Under the pieces are notes generated by a model, which was not told where the DNA came from, searched no databases, and was given only the letters and a program-made list of their open reading frames with translations. Below are positions 46,001-58,300 of a stretch of 64,000 nt of DNA, one piece after another. The stretch's first letter is position 1; each line of letters opens with the position of its first letter. The position numbers and the translations under genes were made by a program. Origin of the DNA: Notospermus geniculatus (Eukaryota > Nemertea > Pilidiophora > Heteronemertea > Lineidae); NCBI GenBank assembly GCA_002633025.1, contig NMRB01000111.1, forward strand, positions 270,366-334,365, written 5' to 3'.

Positions 46001-48724
46001 ATAGTCTCATCAGTTCATGAGCCACATGTACTCAGACGAACGGTTTTACCGAGGTGTCCACACGGAATGATTCGGTAAGTGTTGGTCCCTCAATCTACCG
46101 TGATTGCTTTTATTTTGGTATTCAAAAGAGGTTGAGGCTAAGGCCTACTTCCATTTTACTACCATTTTCCACACGGCAGAGCATCTCGAAGCTTTTCGTG
46201 GTTATTCATAGCCTTCAAGCGAAACGGCCGAAAGCTCATCTGCAACATCATTGTTCAAGGCCTTCACGCCAGCCAAATCCAACCTTATCCACCATTCCCG
46301 GTGAAATTAGAATGCCTCTTCCCCGCCCCCGCCCCACTGCCCACCGCGGGATGCCATCCATCCACCACCCACACCCACACCCAAAGTACAGTAAAGTGAC
46401 GTGCCAAAGGACCCACTACATTTCCCACACTGCCATCTTTTGGCCAATGGCATAACTGAATCTCGTCGTCTGCTATGATCATGTGGCAGTCATGTGACCG
46501 ACGTCAAGCGCGTGTAGCAAGCAGATCAAATCCATGAATGAAATCAGATTTAGCCTACTTCACATCACAGTCATCCGTTCGATTTATCAACAATTATCTG
46601 CAGATAACACAACGATATCTAGCAAATTATTGAGTATTTCTAATATAGCATGAGATAGGCTAACATTAGCAAAGAACTGTGTCAAGGGCTGATAATAACT
46701 GAAATTTCCATGATTGAGACTGAGCTGAGGACGTGAGGCAGCTGCTCACACCATCATGCACACTGCAGCCTGAGCCTGAGTGATGCACTGGTGATGCACT
46801 GCTGTCACAGCATGCCGTGATGTCATGGCGCAAAAACTGTATTTCTGCCACTAAACCCACTCAAAACGACGATGGACACCCTTGCTATTGTTGAAATGCT
46901 GGTGATGATTGCATTGTTCGTTGCTACAGTCTATGATTTGCTTTCAATGATGAATTGAACATGTGTCGTTCATGCGTTATGAAATGTCAGTTGTCATGGA
47001 TGAAGCAATGTTCGCCCCCTAAAAAAATTGTTTGAGAAGTGCATGTGGAAGTGCCTGGCTGGTGCTCCTCTCAGCTCCTGGCTGGTTGTGGCTGTATCCT
47101 AGCTATCAGAACAGACCAGACACTGCAGAAGAAATCACTCGTCATCACTGACTTGCTTCAGCATTCAAAAGAAAGGGATTCTTTTCTTGTTGAAACCGTG
47201 AAAGAATGCCATGGTTGCCAGGCCCAGGGGCAGTGGACTTTTCGATGTAGATTAATGCCATTCTTCTGCAACTCTTGAACTGTCAGGGTTACTGCAAGCT
47301 ATGTCAAGGATAGGAATAGCAATACATGCTGCTGAACATGCTGAATATGTACAGTATTTACGATCCTGGGCAGATTCCAACGAAAGTCTTCTGTCGACTC
47401 AGAGTCAAAGGTAAGGTTGTAAAGAAACTTGTCTGCTGAAGCCTGAAGCAGCAGTGCTCCTTTGTATCTTCAATCAGAGGCCATTCCCTCTCATTAGACA
47501 CATTATGGGGTGCTAATCTCAAATAATCAGTTTTGGTTTGTCCCTTCAATTCCGTCAAAGGTGTCATTTGACAGGTTGCCCTTGATACCCAGCTGACCTT
47601 GTTTTGACCCACCACAAGCCCAATTATTCACAGTTTGGGGAGAATATTATGGAGACCCTACAGTGTGTGAAATACAAAAACCTGTAGGCCTACCTGCAAA
47701 AACCTGCTGATTGTGTGTAGCAGTTTTTCCTGTCATATACCTGTTCATTCCCAGGAAGCATAAGTTTGCCTCACCATTGTCCTTTCAGTGTATTAGATTA
47801 AGTTGTTTTCTAAATCACAAAACAGGTTTGAGCAACTTTCTTTTACTCCTAATGAAATGTGTTCTTCTATACTAGTCATCCAAGAAATGTCTAGACAGTT
47901 CATGGATGAAATTATTTCTTCTTAGAAGCTTCACTGGATCTATCTAATGTTCTGATCCCAAGTACAGGTTCACAAGCTCATTAATTTTTTACCCTCCATT
48001 CAAACTGTTAAGAACATATTATCATGGTGGTGATGGTCCGTAAAGATATTCTTTGTAAAAAGATTTGAGTGACAATATACATGTATGTTGTTGGTGTCCT
48101 GGAACGATTAATCCTCATTGTTCCAATCTTAAATTACTCTCCAAGAATTCTTATGACATCAGCAGAACTTGATCACATGACCCAATCAGTGCACTTCATT
48201 GGTTACCTTTTGTTCTGCCAATTAAGAATACCGACAGTCTATAACAGGTAACCAGAGAGTTGGACTCGATCAAACCTCAGGGCATCAGTTTTAAGTAAAT
48301 GGACTGTGTACATGTTTCATGTCGAATATCTTGAATATACTAAGAAGTGTGTTTTCTTTTTGGATTTGTTAGATTTCTAGCCTGGTGCAGAGAGTGATTT
48401 AGGTTTCATCTACATTATTGATCTGTGATGAAGGTAAAAGACTTGTTCAGCTGTCAGCTTTTGTGATGAGCAAGAAGTGGCAAATTCAATACTGAAGATT
48501 GCACCAAGTGTCTTCAAGTATTTTCAAGCCATGATTCTAATGGAAAGGATACCCGACTATAGGAGTCATCATTCCTGACTAGTGTCGCATGTACTGACTC
48601 TTTTTCCAATCCAGGATTACATGGATGTACTGAAATACAAAGAATTTCAAAGATACATGAATTTCAATGTTGTTTCTTTGAGTGATTGAGACAATTTGAT
48701 CATATTCTTCACTATCACTGTCAG
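43092..48724. other. long stretch without a supported exon
   Basis: I see no gene with confidence. A dispersed-repeat-like segment begins near 43,198 (ctctacagtggagcctccca). At 46,067-46,074 an ATG plus five bases meets a textbook donor (ttcg|gtaagtg) in phase 2 and could be a minimal first coding exon. A g-run lies at 44,920. Frames at 46,054 and 47,039 have no coding texture that I can defend. Confidence 0.5.
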
Positions 48725-49314
48725 TAGCCGGGGCTCTTCAATTCAAACATGGGATCGCTTGCCACAGAAAAAGAACCTTTACCCAGCATCAAGAAGTCAA
48801 GCAAGGATTCAAAGAACAAGAATGCCAAGACTATTAAGAAGAGTGTATCGCTATCAGATGCTGACATGCTAGAAAGTGTCAATTCATCTTGCTCTCAACC
48901 TGACCAGCCTGTCAGTAAGTCCTTACCAGATGTGAACTTGAACAAGTCTACCACCAGCTCGGGGAAGACGGAAGAAGACAAAGGGAACTCGCGGGGGAAC
49001 TCGCCCAAAAGTTTACCTCCAAAAATGAGTGGAACGTTTAGCAAAGATGAACCTAATGACGAAGGTGGAGTGCCCAAGATGGAAGGCAAAAATGTTGAGA
49101 GTCCTGAGGAGAAGAAGGATACTCCAAAGATTATGGACAAAGACAAAGTCCTTGTGACTGCTAAAACTGATGATTCTCTCTTCTCAAAGAAGTCCATAGT
49201 TACCATTTATACTGATTCAGATGTGGATGCATTGAGCAATTGCAGTTCTCTTGCCTTTTCGAATAGCCGTTCTGTTCAGAAGGGGAGGTTCTCTGGGAAG
49301 TCAACTCTCTTGAG
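48725..49314 (+). CDS. KIF12: first identified coding exon of the kinesin gene
   Basis: It is preceded by a good acceptor (ctatcactgtcag), so at least one non-coding or alternative exon lies upstream. There is an in-frame TAG right after the acceptor, so upstream coding exons cannot read through into the ATG at 48,749 ([20 protein letters not shown]). It exits in phase 2 at TTGAG|GTAGGG. Residues are dominated by S, K, D, E and P: a flexible, probably phosphorylated N-terminal extension. Confidence 0.83.
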
Positions 49315-52300
49315 GTAGGGGTAAAGTGTGTTGTTCACATTTTCAGGAATCTTGAGGATTTGTAAAAATCCGTCTCTCAACAAACTGTAGGTCAGAGCCC
49401 AGGTCTATGATTTAAGTAAAATTGAAGGGGTCAGTGTAAAGCACTCAAAAGTCACAGCCATGTTTCTTCTGTGAAACAATGAGGACTGATCCTAGTATTT
49501 AATTTACTGTTAATAGTGTTAGTTTGAATGGGTTTTATCGATTTACCGATAAATCCCACCCAATATGTCCCCCTCATGAGAATTATCATAATTCTTATCT
49601 TGGCTGAATTCTAAACATTGTTCATCGCTTCTTTCTTTCTTTCATGATGGTTTTGCTGTCTCCCTGAATAATAGATATCACCTGAGATAATTGGATTAGA
49701 TGTAAATATTTCATATTTGCATGTTGTATGCAATGAACAACACAAATTACTTGGATGTCAGTGAGAAGAAATTATTCATGTAGGGAACTATAAAAAGATT
49801 GTCCTTCTTCTCACTATGGATGACTGCCGTTTCCTCCAATGTCGGTGTCCAGTTGATGACATTTGAAGTAAAGGAAGGTCCTTGAGTTTCCCCATTGCCA
49901 TTATCATGATTGCAGTTCTGTCATTCTCAAACCTTCTATGCCCTCTACATGGCTATGACACCAATGATATCATTGCAAATCTTGCGTTCAATCCATGTTG
50001 TACTTCAGTTTATCTTATGTGTAATTACCCTCATTTTGAACCATTTTACACTGTCCTTTATAGCTGAATGGTGGGAATGCACACTCATGTGTGACCAATC
50101 GGTTCTATTCGTTCCTTTTCATGCAAGATTGCTCAAACATTCATCCCCTCTGAACGGTAATCATATAAAGTTTGTTGCTATTCATCTTCAAATTTTTTCA
50201 TTGCAGTGATGACAAAAATACACTCAGTTCATCATGAAAAAGGTGTCATCTCTATTTACTTTAATTTATATCATGATGATGAACACGGCATCCATTCCAA
50301 GTCAAAGGAAAGACAGTTGAGAAGAGTTGTGAAGAGCACATTTTGTGAGATGATTTCATCCCTCTTTTGCTAATCTTGCAATACATCTTTCCCTTTTCAG
50401 AAGCACAACTGAAGCAAGTGCTGTCACTGAAAACTCAGATGATGGAGAGACAGATAATATCAATGTTGTAGTCAGGTAAGTCGCGAGCCCCCTTTGCAAT
50501 GTTGACCTTTCACAACCATTTGGTTATGCCAATGACAACATTTTGTAGCGAGGGTTCACTTCGTGTTCGAGTGGCCAGTGGGCTATAATGAAGGAATCCT
50601 CACTCCAATGTTGTTGGTGGCTAAAGCCCCCGTCACATATCCAACAGACAGATTGCCCCTGATCCCCGGGGAATGAAAACCGTAGAAATGAACATGAAAA
50701 TGAAAATCGTGATCGACCTGTACTGTCTCTAAAATCCATGGCAAGCCGTTGGGTGGGGAAAAATTGTACGGTCCTCGGTGGATATGTGACGGGGCTTAAC
50801 AAAACTATATAGGCCGTTGTGAAAACTCACTAATGTCCTGTCATCCTGCACTTACTGAACCATCATAAACTTCCTTAAGAATGCATTTTTATGTTCATGT
50901 TAAGTATCTTTATGATCATTACTTATTTAAGAATACCTGACTGTAGTGTGTTCATCTAATATTGATTGTTCACCTCATTCCTTCATCTCAGCATTGCTAA
51001 ATGTCACTGTGATTGAATGCTTTCAGGGTAAGACCACTCAACAAGGGAGAAGTAGCAAGAGGTGATGTTCAGGCTGCACAATTCCCTGGAGATGGAGGAA
51101 TCTGGGTGAGTTACAATATCTCCTATAGTTAAATATAACGCTGCCATTGGGTAGAGTACCGGGTACCATCGATGGATAACGCATCAGGAACTTCTGAGTA
51201 CTTGATTTCAATCCTGAAAAAGGCTTCAAGGTTTACAGCACAGCTTCCAGTTGTTTAGCAGATGTAAGGTTGCTGACCATGAAATATTCACATATCGAAC
51301 TTGCAGGTTGAAAATGAAGAAATCCAAAAGAAAGTATATCAATGTTTCTTTATTCCAGTATGAAACAGGTGGTGGTACAAAGTCTTTCACATTCAACGTC
51401 ACATTCGAGCCTGAGGCAACTCAAGAGGATGTGTTCCAACATTCTGGTGTACAAAAACTTATTGACTTAGCAATAAATGGGTGAGTATTGGCAAGAGAGG
51501 CGCAGTGTGAAATGATCACACCAGGCTGAGTGAGGAAAGAAACAGTAATAATAAAGAGCTTGAGCAACAAGATTACAGTGGTGGAACTGTAACACCATGG
51601 ATTGAGTAACAAGATTACAATGATGGAACCACAATGCCATGATTGATCATGTGGATTGAGCAACAAAATTACAATTGTGGAATGATTGACCATTTGGGTT
51701 GAGTAACAAGATTACAATGATGGAACCACAATGCCATGATTGATGTGGATTGAATTACAAGATTACAATAGACGAGCCACAAGGCATGATTGATCATATG
51801 GATTGTATTACAAGATTACAATGGTGGATCAAAAACACCATGATTGACTATATGGATTGAGTAACAAGATTACAATGGTGGAACCACAACACCGTGACTG
51901 ACCATATGGATTGAATAACAAGATTAAAATGGTGGAACTACAACACTGTGATTGATTATGGGTTGAATAACAAGATTACAATGGTGGAATGATTGACTAT
52001 ATGGGTTCAGTAACAAGATTACATGGTGGAACCACGACACCATGATTGACCATCATGGGTTGACCAATGAATGACATTGATCAAGCATTCCATGGTTGAT
52101 ATTGATAGCAGATCCAATGTCAACCCTCTTCATATCTTTCAATTCCATATGGTCCTCATCATTGATGCTATAAAATGTGGTACCTGCCAATATGTTCTTT
52201 CTGTAAGATGTATGGTACATGTAATTCACACCTATATTCCTGTTCCAGGTATTCATGTACAGCATTTGCATTTGGCCAGACTGGTTCAGGCAAAACTCAT

Positions 52301-55300
52301 ACAATCACAGGACCACCACAGTTGGTAAGGACATTGTCAAAGTTGTAGTTTAGATTGGATGAACAGATTAGGAACCACACAGTTGACTTACCAGAATCTC
52401 AATGCTGGATGAAATGTTGGATCCATTAGCTTTTTCTGGTGCATGATATCCATACCATATTTAATCATAGTTAGTAATTCCATCTAACATGAGGATGAGG
52501 ACTAAGTGCTAGGATCATAAGTTTGATAATGTAATGGGTCCAACGCTTGCTATCTGTGATGTGTAGTGCATTTTCACTGAAAGGGAGCATCTAACACCAA
52601 ATTCATATCAAACGTCTCATTTTGTCCGCTGTATGCATGTCGTCTTCATAACTTTCCCTTGCCTTCCAAAATCATCCATGGCCCCACTCCTGAAACCTAC
52701 AAAAATGATGTTTAATGTTACAATCAGTAAGTGTCTTTTCTACATATACACCTACATATCACTGTGCATGCTCTTTCACTCTTTGTGGTGTCACGCCCTC
52801 TGGGTTAGAAAGCATCACGTATCCTGGGGATATTCACAAGGCTCTTTCACTCTTTTCATAACATTATAGTGTGACTTTGATCCGTAACCAATTCTTCAGG
52901 GACTACATAACACCATCTCTGTTAGCTGCAATATTACCTCACGTTATCATCAACAAGGACCGTGTTCACAGATTCCTGTGGGTTTAACAGATCCATATTT
53001 TGATTGGTCCCTTTTCCTTTCACCGTGTTGCAGTAACCATCAATACAATGAATTAACCATGTACTTGAGAGATTCCTAAGCATTTTGTGACGACACCCCT
53101 GGAAAAAACTGTGTTACTTCAGTTCTTATTTAAAAGCTATTTAAGTTTTCATTTCTCTCCCGGTGTTTGGCAGTATGTACGTTCATCAGAGAAAAAAAAT
53201 GTACGAAATGAACAACCACAACCTTCTTCGACATTTTACTGAGGCATAGATTAGGCCAAGCCAAATCAATTACTTGTTTCCATTCCCTGTGAGATCAGGG
53301 GACAAACGGTGTTGGATAGTCAGCAAACTGCTCACGAGACTTTGCATTGCATAAGATAATAACTTTCTCTTGAAAATGTATCAGAGATGTGATGAGTGCC
53401 GACCCCAGGACTTGATTTTTCGGGTGCCAACAGAATGTGTAGACTGAATTTGATTGCATTTTCCTCAAGCATGATATTGCATGAAGTGTTTGTCTTGGAA
53501 TGCAGCAGTTGTGTGTAATTCTCAGCCAGTATGATCACAATTTTGTTGTGTTAATTTGAGATTGGTGCCAAAATTATGACAGTCCTGCATTGATAAACAA
53601 GTAAATTAATTCAATCTGCCTCAAGTATAGAAATATTCAGGTATTTCAAACATAGCCTTGGGTAATGGTATGATTCAAATTCTGGCCGATTTTATATTCA
53701 AATTTTGAAGAAGGCCTTAAGAGGGATTAGTATGGTATTAACCTAATTTCCTGTGATGTGGTGGATTATACTGATTAAAGCAAAATTTGGGTCATATTTC
53801 AAAAAAAAGATTTGTTGAAAATCTGTAAGTTGTGCTTCTGGGTATACTAGATTGAAAAAATTATACCCGTCATGCTGATTTTTGGCAGAATGCCATCGTA
53901 GAGCAGATCAGTGTGGCGAAATGATCTCCAAGAAGATATTTGGTAACCTGACCAGGGTCACCGTCCTCAAAAAGGACAGCAGACACATCAAAGGGAGTGC
54001 TCATGAGTCTTCTCTTCTCCTTTCCTTCACTGTGAATGAAGGTTGAGGCTGTGAGAAATCAGACACTAGATGGAGCTCCCATGCCATCCGATGTAAAGTC
54101 AGTCTAAAATGTACATCGACAGTTGTTTCTCCTTTTGCCATGCATCAAAATAATGTTGTCTGATTCTTCTCAATGTATGATTCTTGTTGCCAAAGAGGAG
54201 GCTATATTGTCCTTTCTTACTAGTTTCAGGATGGTGTAAAGCCCAATGCTGAGATGTTTGGTTTGATACCTCGGTCATTTGCATACCTGTACAGACACAT
54301 CAGACAACAAAAGGGAGCCACGTTTAGGATACATGCTTCTTATTTGGAGATTTACAATGAACAGGTGATCATTTAACCCTTTGTCAGCAAATTGTCCTCT
54401 TGGGAATTGAAGCATTACTCCAGATGTCATGCTCAGCAGCCTGCAATATTGGATAATCGTGCCTGTCTCTCAATTATCCCACTGAGATTCTTACCGTACA
54501 TTGTGTGAGAAGTAATACGATAGATGGCAGACCAATGCTTTCCTTCACCTGACTGCTCTAAGAACTATTTCATTAGATTCTTGTCCTCGTTTTTAGGTGA
54601 TAGATTTGTTGAATCCCCACCAACGTCGCCACCTGCAGATACGATGGTCCAAAAACAAAGGTTTCTATGTGGAAAACTTGTTCGTTGTGGAGTGTGAGAG
54701 TTTAGACGACATGATGGCTGTCCTGGAAGAAGGTATGAAAACATTGATTTGAGTGTGATTTCAATAAATGTACCGGTACGAATTTTGCTTGGTGTTACTG
54801 TCTGATGATGACACTCTCTCTCTCTGCGTCCATGAATCTATCAAAAGACACTTTTAGAGTGAAATTAAATGCTCTTTTCTAACATGCCTTCCCCATCAGT
54901 TGAATGAGATAAGGGGCACCAAGTTCCATGAATTCAAATCAAAAGACTGAGATTTGTCATATTTTCTGCAGTGTCTTCTCCGAGATAGCAGACTGGTTGT
55001 CAACACCATTCATAGATGGCAATACTGTTATACTCCTTGACTTACCATGGTCAGTGCAAATGTCTTCACATAGATGTCACTTGCTGAGTGTTTTGCCCCC
55101 TTGACTGTTGCCTTGACACCCAGTGGTATCTGTTTAACATCCGTGGTTCCTAAGAGGACTGACCGTACCGTATCTTGATTACAGTAACTTTCTGTGCATG
55201 AATATGTCAAGCACTCATCAGGGGCGTAGCTAGCGGGGGGGGGGGGGGGGGGNTCAGATGTGGGGAACATGCATCTGAGAGGGTGTAGATTTTCAATTTT

Positions 55301-58300
55301 TTTCTGGGGGAGGGCCCCAGACCCCCTCCAGCTTCACCCTGCAGCCTTGATCAATTTTGCCCCCTATGCCATAAAAGCTACCTACGTCCTACCTGCTTAT
55401 GTTTTAGAATGTGCCATCTTCGTCATAGGAGTAGTGCTGCAGCATCCCGCCCTGTTTGAAGTGCCAGCAGAATGACGGCAACCTTTCAGCCTAAATAGAT
55501 ACCTTATCTATGTATTGATCAGATTCGCCTCCTCCACAAACTTCTGTTTTCATCAATGTCTTTTGTTGGCATCACTTCCAATGAAAACCTATCAGAGACG
55601 ACTCATTATCATTGGTCATATTCCTCCAAGGTTACCATCGGACAAAATGCTGAAAATAGTTGTGGAGAAAATAACAGTAAATGTGTTTAATCATAGAGAA
55701 AAATGTCGATTTTCTAAAATCACTTAAGCGTAGCGGCACATATTGCATTATTTAGTCTTTCATTCATGTGAATTCAATAGTAGGCATGGTATCATTTGAA
55801 GATAATAAGCTTAAGAGTGGACTTCTATTGACACTATCTCAAAGATTTCTGTCTTTGTGTGTCTAGAATCGACGTTTAAGATTAATAATATCATTTTTTC
55901 GAATGTAAATAGCAATTCGACAACCTTGCAGGGGATAGGTTGTCTTCTCTTTCATGAGCTAACTGCCCTGAATTCGCCATTTCTTGTGAATGCTTTCCCG
56001 TGGATTGCTTTATGAGTTCTGAGACACGTAGTCTCCGTTACCATAAGCTCTTCGAAACTTTCTCTTTCTGGTGTTCTATTTCACCTCTATCATATAAACG
56101 CCAGCGAGCCTGGCCACAAAGCATGAAACGAGCCTGACCACAATATACCTGTCAAAGTGATTCAATCTTTTGCCACAAATCAAGGATTTCAATTCACCTC
56201 TATCGGTCGTGATGAATGATATTTTAATGGCAGGTAACAGTACATGGAGTTGTTGACATGCATGGATTTGACTTCTCAATGGAATATGTTTAGACTGGTC
56301 TCAAGTCAGGTGTATTGATTGAAAATGAAAGGATATGCCAACTTTTCAATGTGTCTCTCTCCCTATTTGCTTGAGAGTATCGTTCACCTTCATGTTTCGT
56401 TGACAATTTTCTGCTGATTTCTGTCCGTTCTGTCAAGTGGTCAATTTCTAAACATTTGGACTTGGAGCTGGTCCACTTCACAGGATCATTTGGGATTCTG
56501 GACCTGCGGTCACTGGTGTTATACAAACCTTGGAGCCAATTTGATTGGTGTTGCTTGGCAACTGAGTTTCCGTGAAGTTATTTTGAAAAGGCTTCAGACG
56601 GGATAGTTAGGCTCGAGAAATCTCAACCTGGAGATATGCATCTTGGGTACTGGACATTGATTTTCAAGGGCGACGGTCAAAGTCGATCTCTTCATTCTAA
56701 TCCAGAGCAGAGGCTTTCCTTCTGTCAGTACCAGTAGTTGTTAGTGTGTGTTGATTTCCAGGAGGACATTCCAGTCAGATGCATTCTATGGTGAAGGTCC
56801 CCTTTAGCTGGAATTTACTCTAAAGACAGAATTCATGACTTTGAGGATTTGAATGCAAAAAATTGTGGTTCTGTGCTGCATATTTCAAGGATAGAAGGAT
56901 CAGAAATGTCGGCTAGATGAGACCTACTTCTTTCTGGACCTTGACAACTCAACTGTAATAAAATCTGTGTTCTAATGATGGAGGGAATGATTTATGAAAA
57001 TCGTTGGAACAGATTGATGAGGGAATAACTATTGATACACTGTGATGTTGGCATGGTTACACTTAGTTTATGAGAAAATTGCTTTTATCTGAAACTTCAA
57101 TCGGAAAAAATCAATAGACACTTTCTGAAGTAGCTTTTCTAAACAATTCATGTTTACTAACGGCTTTCTGCCCGCCATAAATCACGTTTTTTTGATTGGT
57201 AACCTCATTTTGATCACTTGGACAACTTTGGTGCATTAAATTTTGCATTTGCTGTGGTCAATTTAATTCTTTCTGACTAGAAAAAAAGAGTACAGCACTA
57301 TACTATTGATCATAACTGACTCTGGGGCATTTGTGAGACACAAAACAATTGAAATCAACATCTACTTCTTGCCTTCTGATAAGGAGTCGTGAATGCATCG
57401 AAACGTTGAAATATTTGACTGTTCACATTGACATGATGTCCTGCTTTGCTGTTCATGGATTACTGATTTGTAACACAACAGGAAAGGATGAGTTGGAGGC
57501 CTATGGTAGTGGGGTACACACCACTGGACCCAACGAATAGGAAAAAGACCCTAAAGGCAAAGTATAACTTAGGAACTCGTGACAGTAGTGGTCGAGGACC
57601 TTCTCCTCAAATCCTAGACTCAAATTTCGGCCCAAATACCCATCGTGCCGCGAAAGAACTCTCTGAGGTCGATTTTTCCACAATCAGCCAGGAACTGGCC
57701 AGGAATCTTCCACTGAAAATCCACCAGAAAAGACAGGAGGATCAACAGAATCAAAGCAGCAGCACTGACGCCACCCCGAGGACATCTCAGAATCAATCCG
57801 AGTCAGACATACCTCGACTTAACTTGAGTAGTTTGAATCCTACACCGAGGCCTAAAGGTTTACCCAAGCAGAGGCAGCGAGGTAATTCCTTGATTTTTCA
57901 AAGGAAGTCGGTCCTCACAAAGTTGAACAGGAAAGAGAAGGATTTACCTCTAAATACTCCAGTTTATGTGTCTGATCATTCAGACACGGAAAGTGTGTTA
58001 CCCAATTCTGATACTGATACTGAGGAGGTTGTCGTACCTACGATTAACGTGAGAGAGGCTACGTATGAGCAGATCGACATTGAAGGAAGACTTATCTCTC
58101 TGCCTGAGTATCAGGACAGCCTTAATACTGGAGGTTTTAACATCGTAAGCACTGATTCAAGGTACGTACTGGAAGATGACCCAGACATTCCTGTAGAGGG
58201 TGAAAAAGAACACAAGGAACCTAAAAAGATTGCTCTACACCTTAGAAAAGAGGCTAAAGACAGGCATAACAGAGTTAAGAAACTCTCCAGTGTGATTTCT

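Noticed and set aside
57349-57540. 63-codon frame reading into the giant exon in another frame
   Set aside because: Crosses the proposed acceptor and stops 58 bases later; no coding texture.
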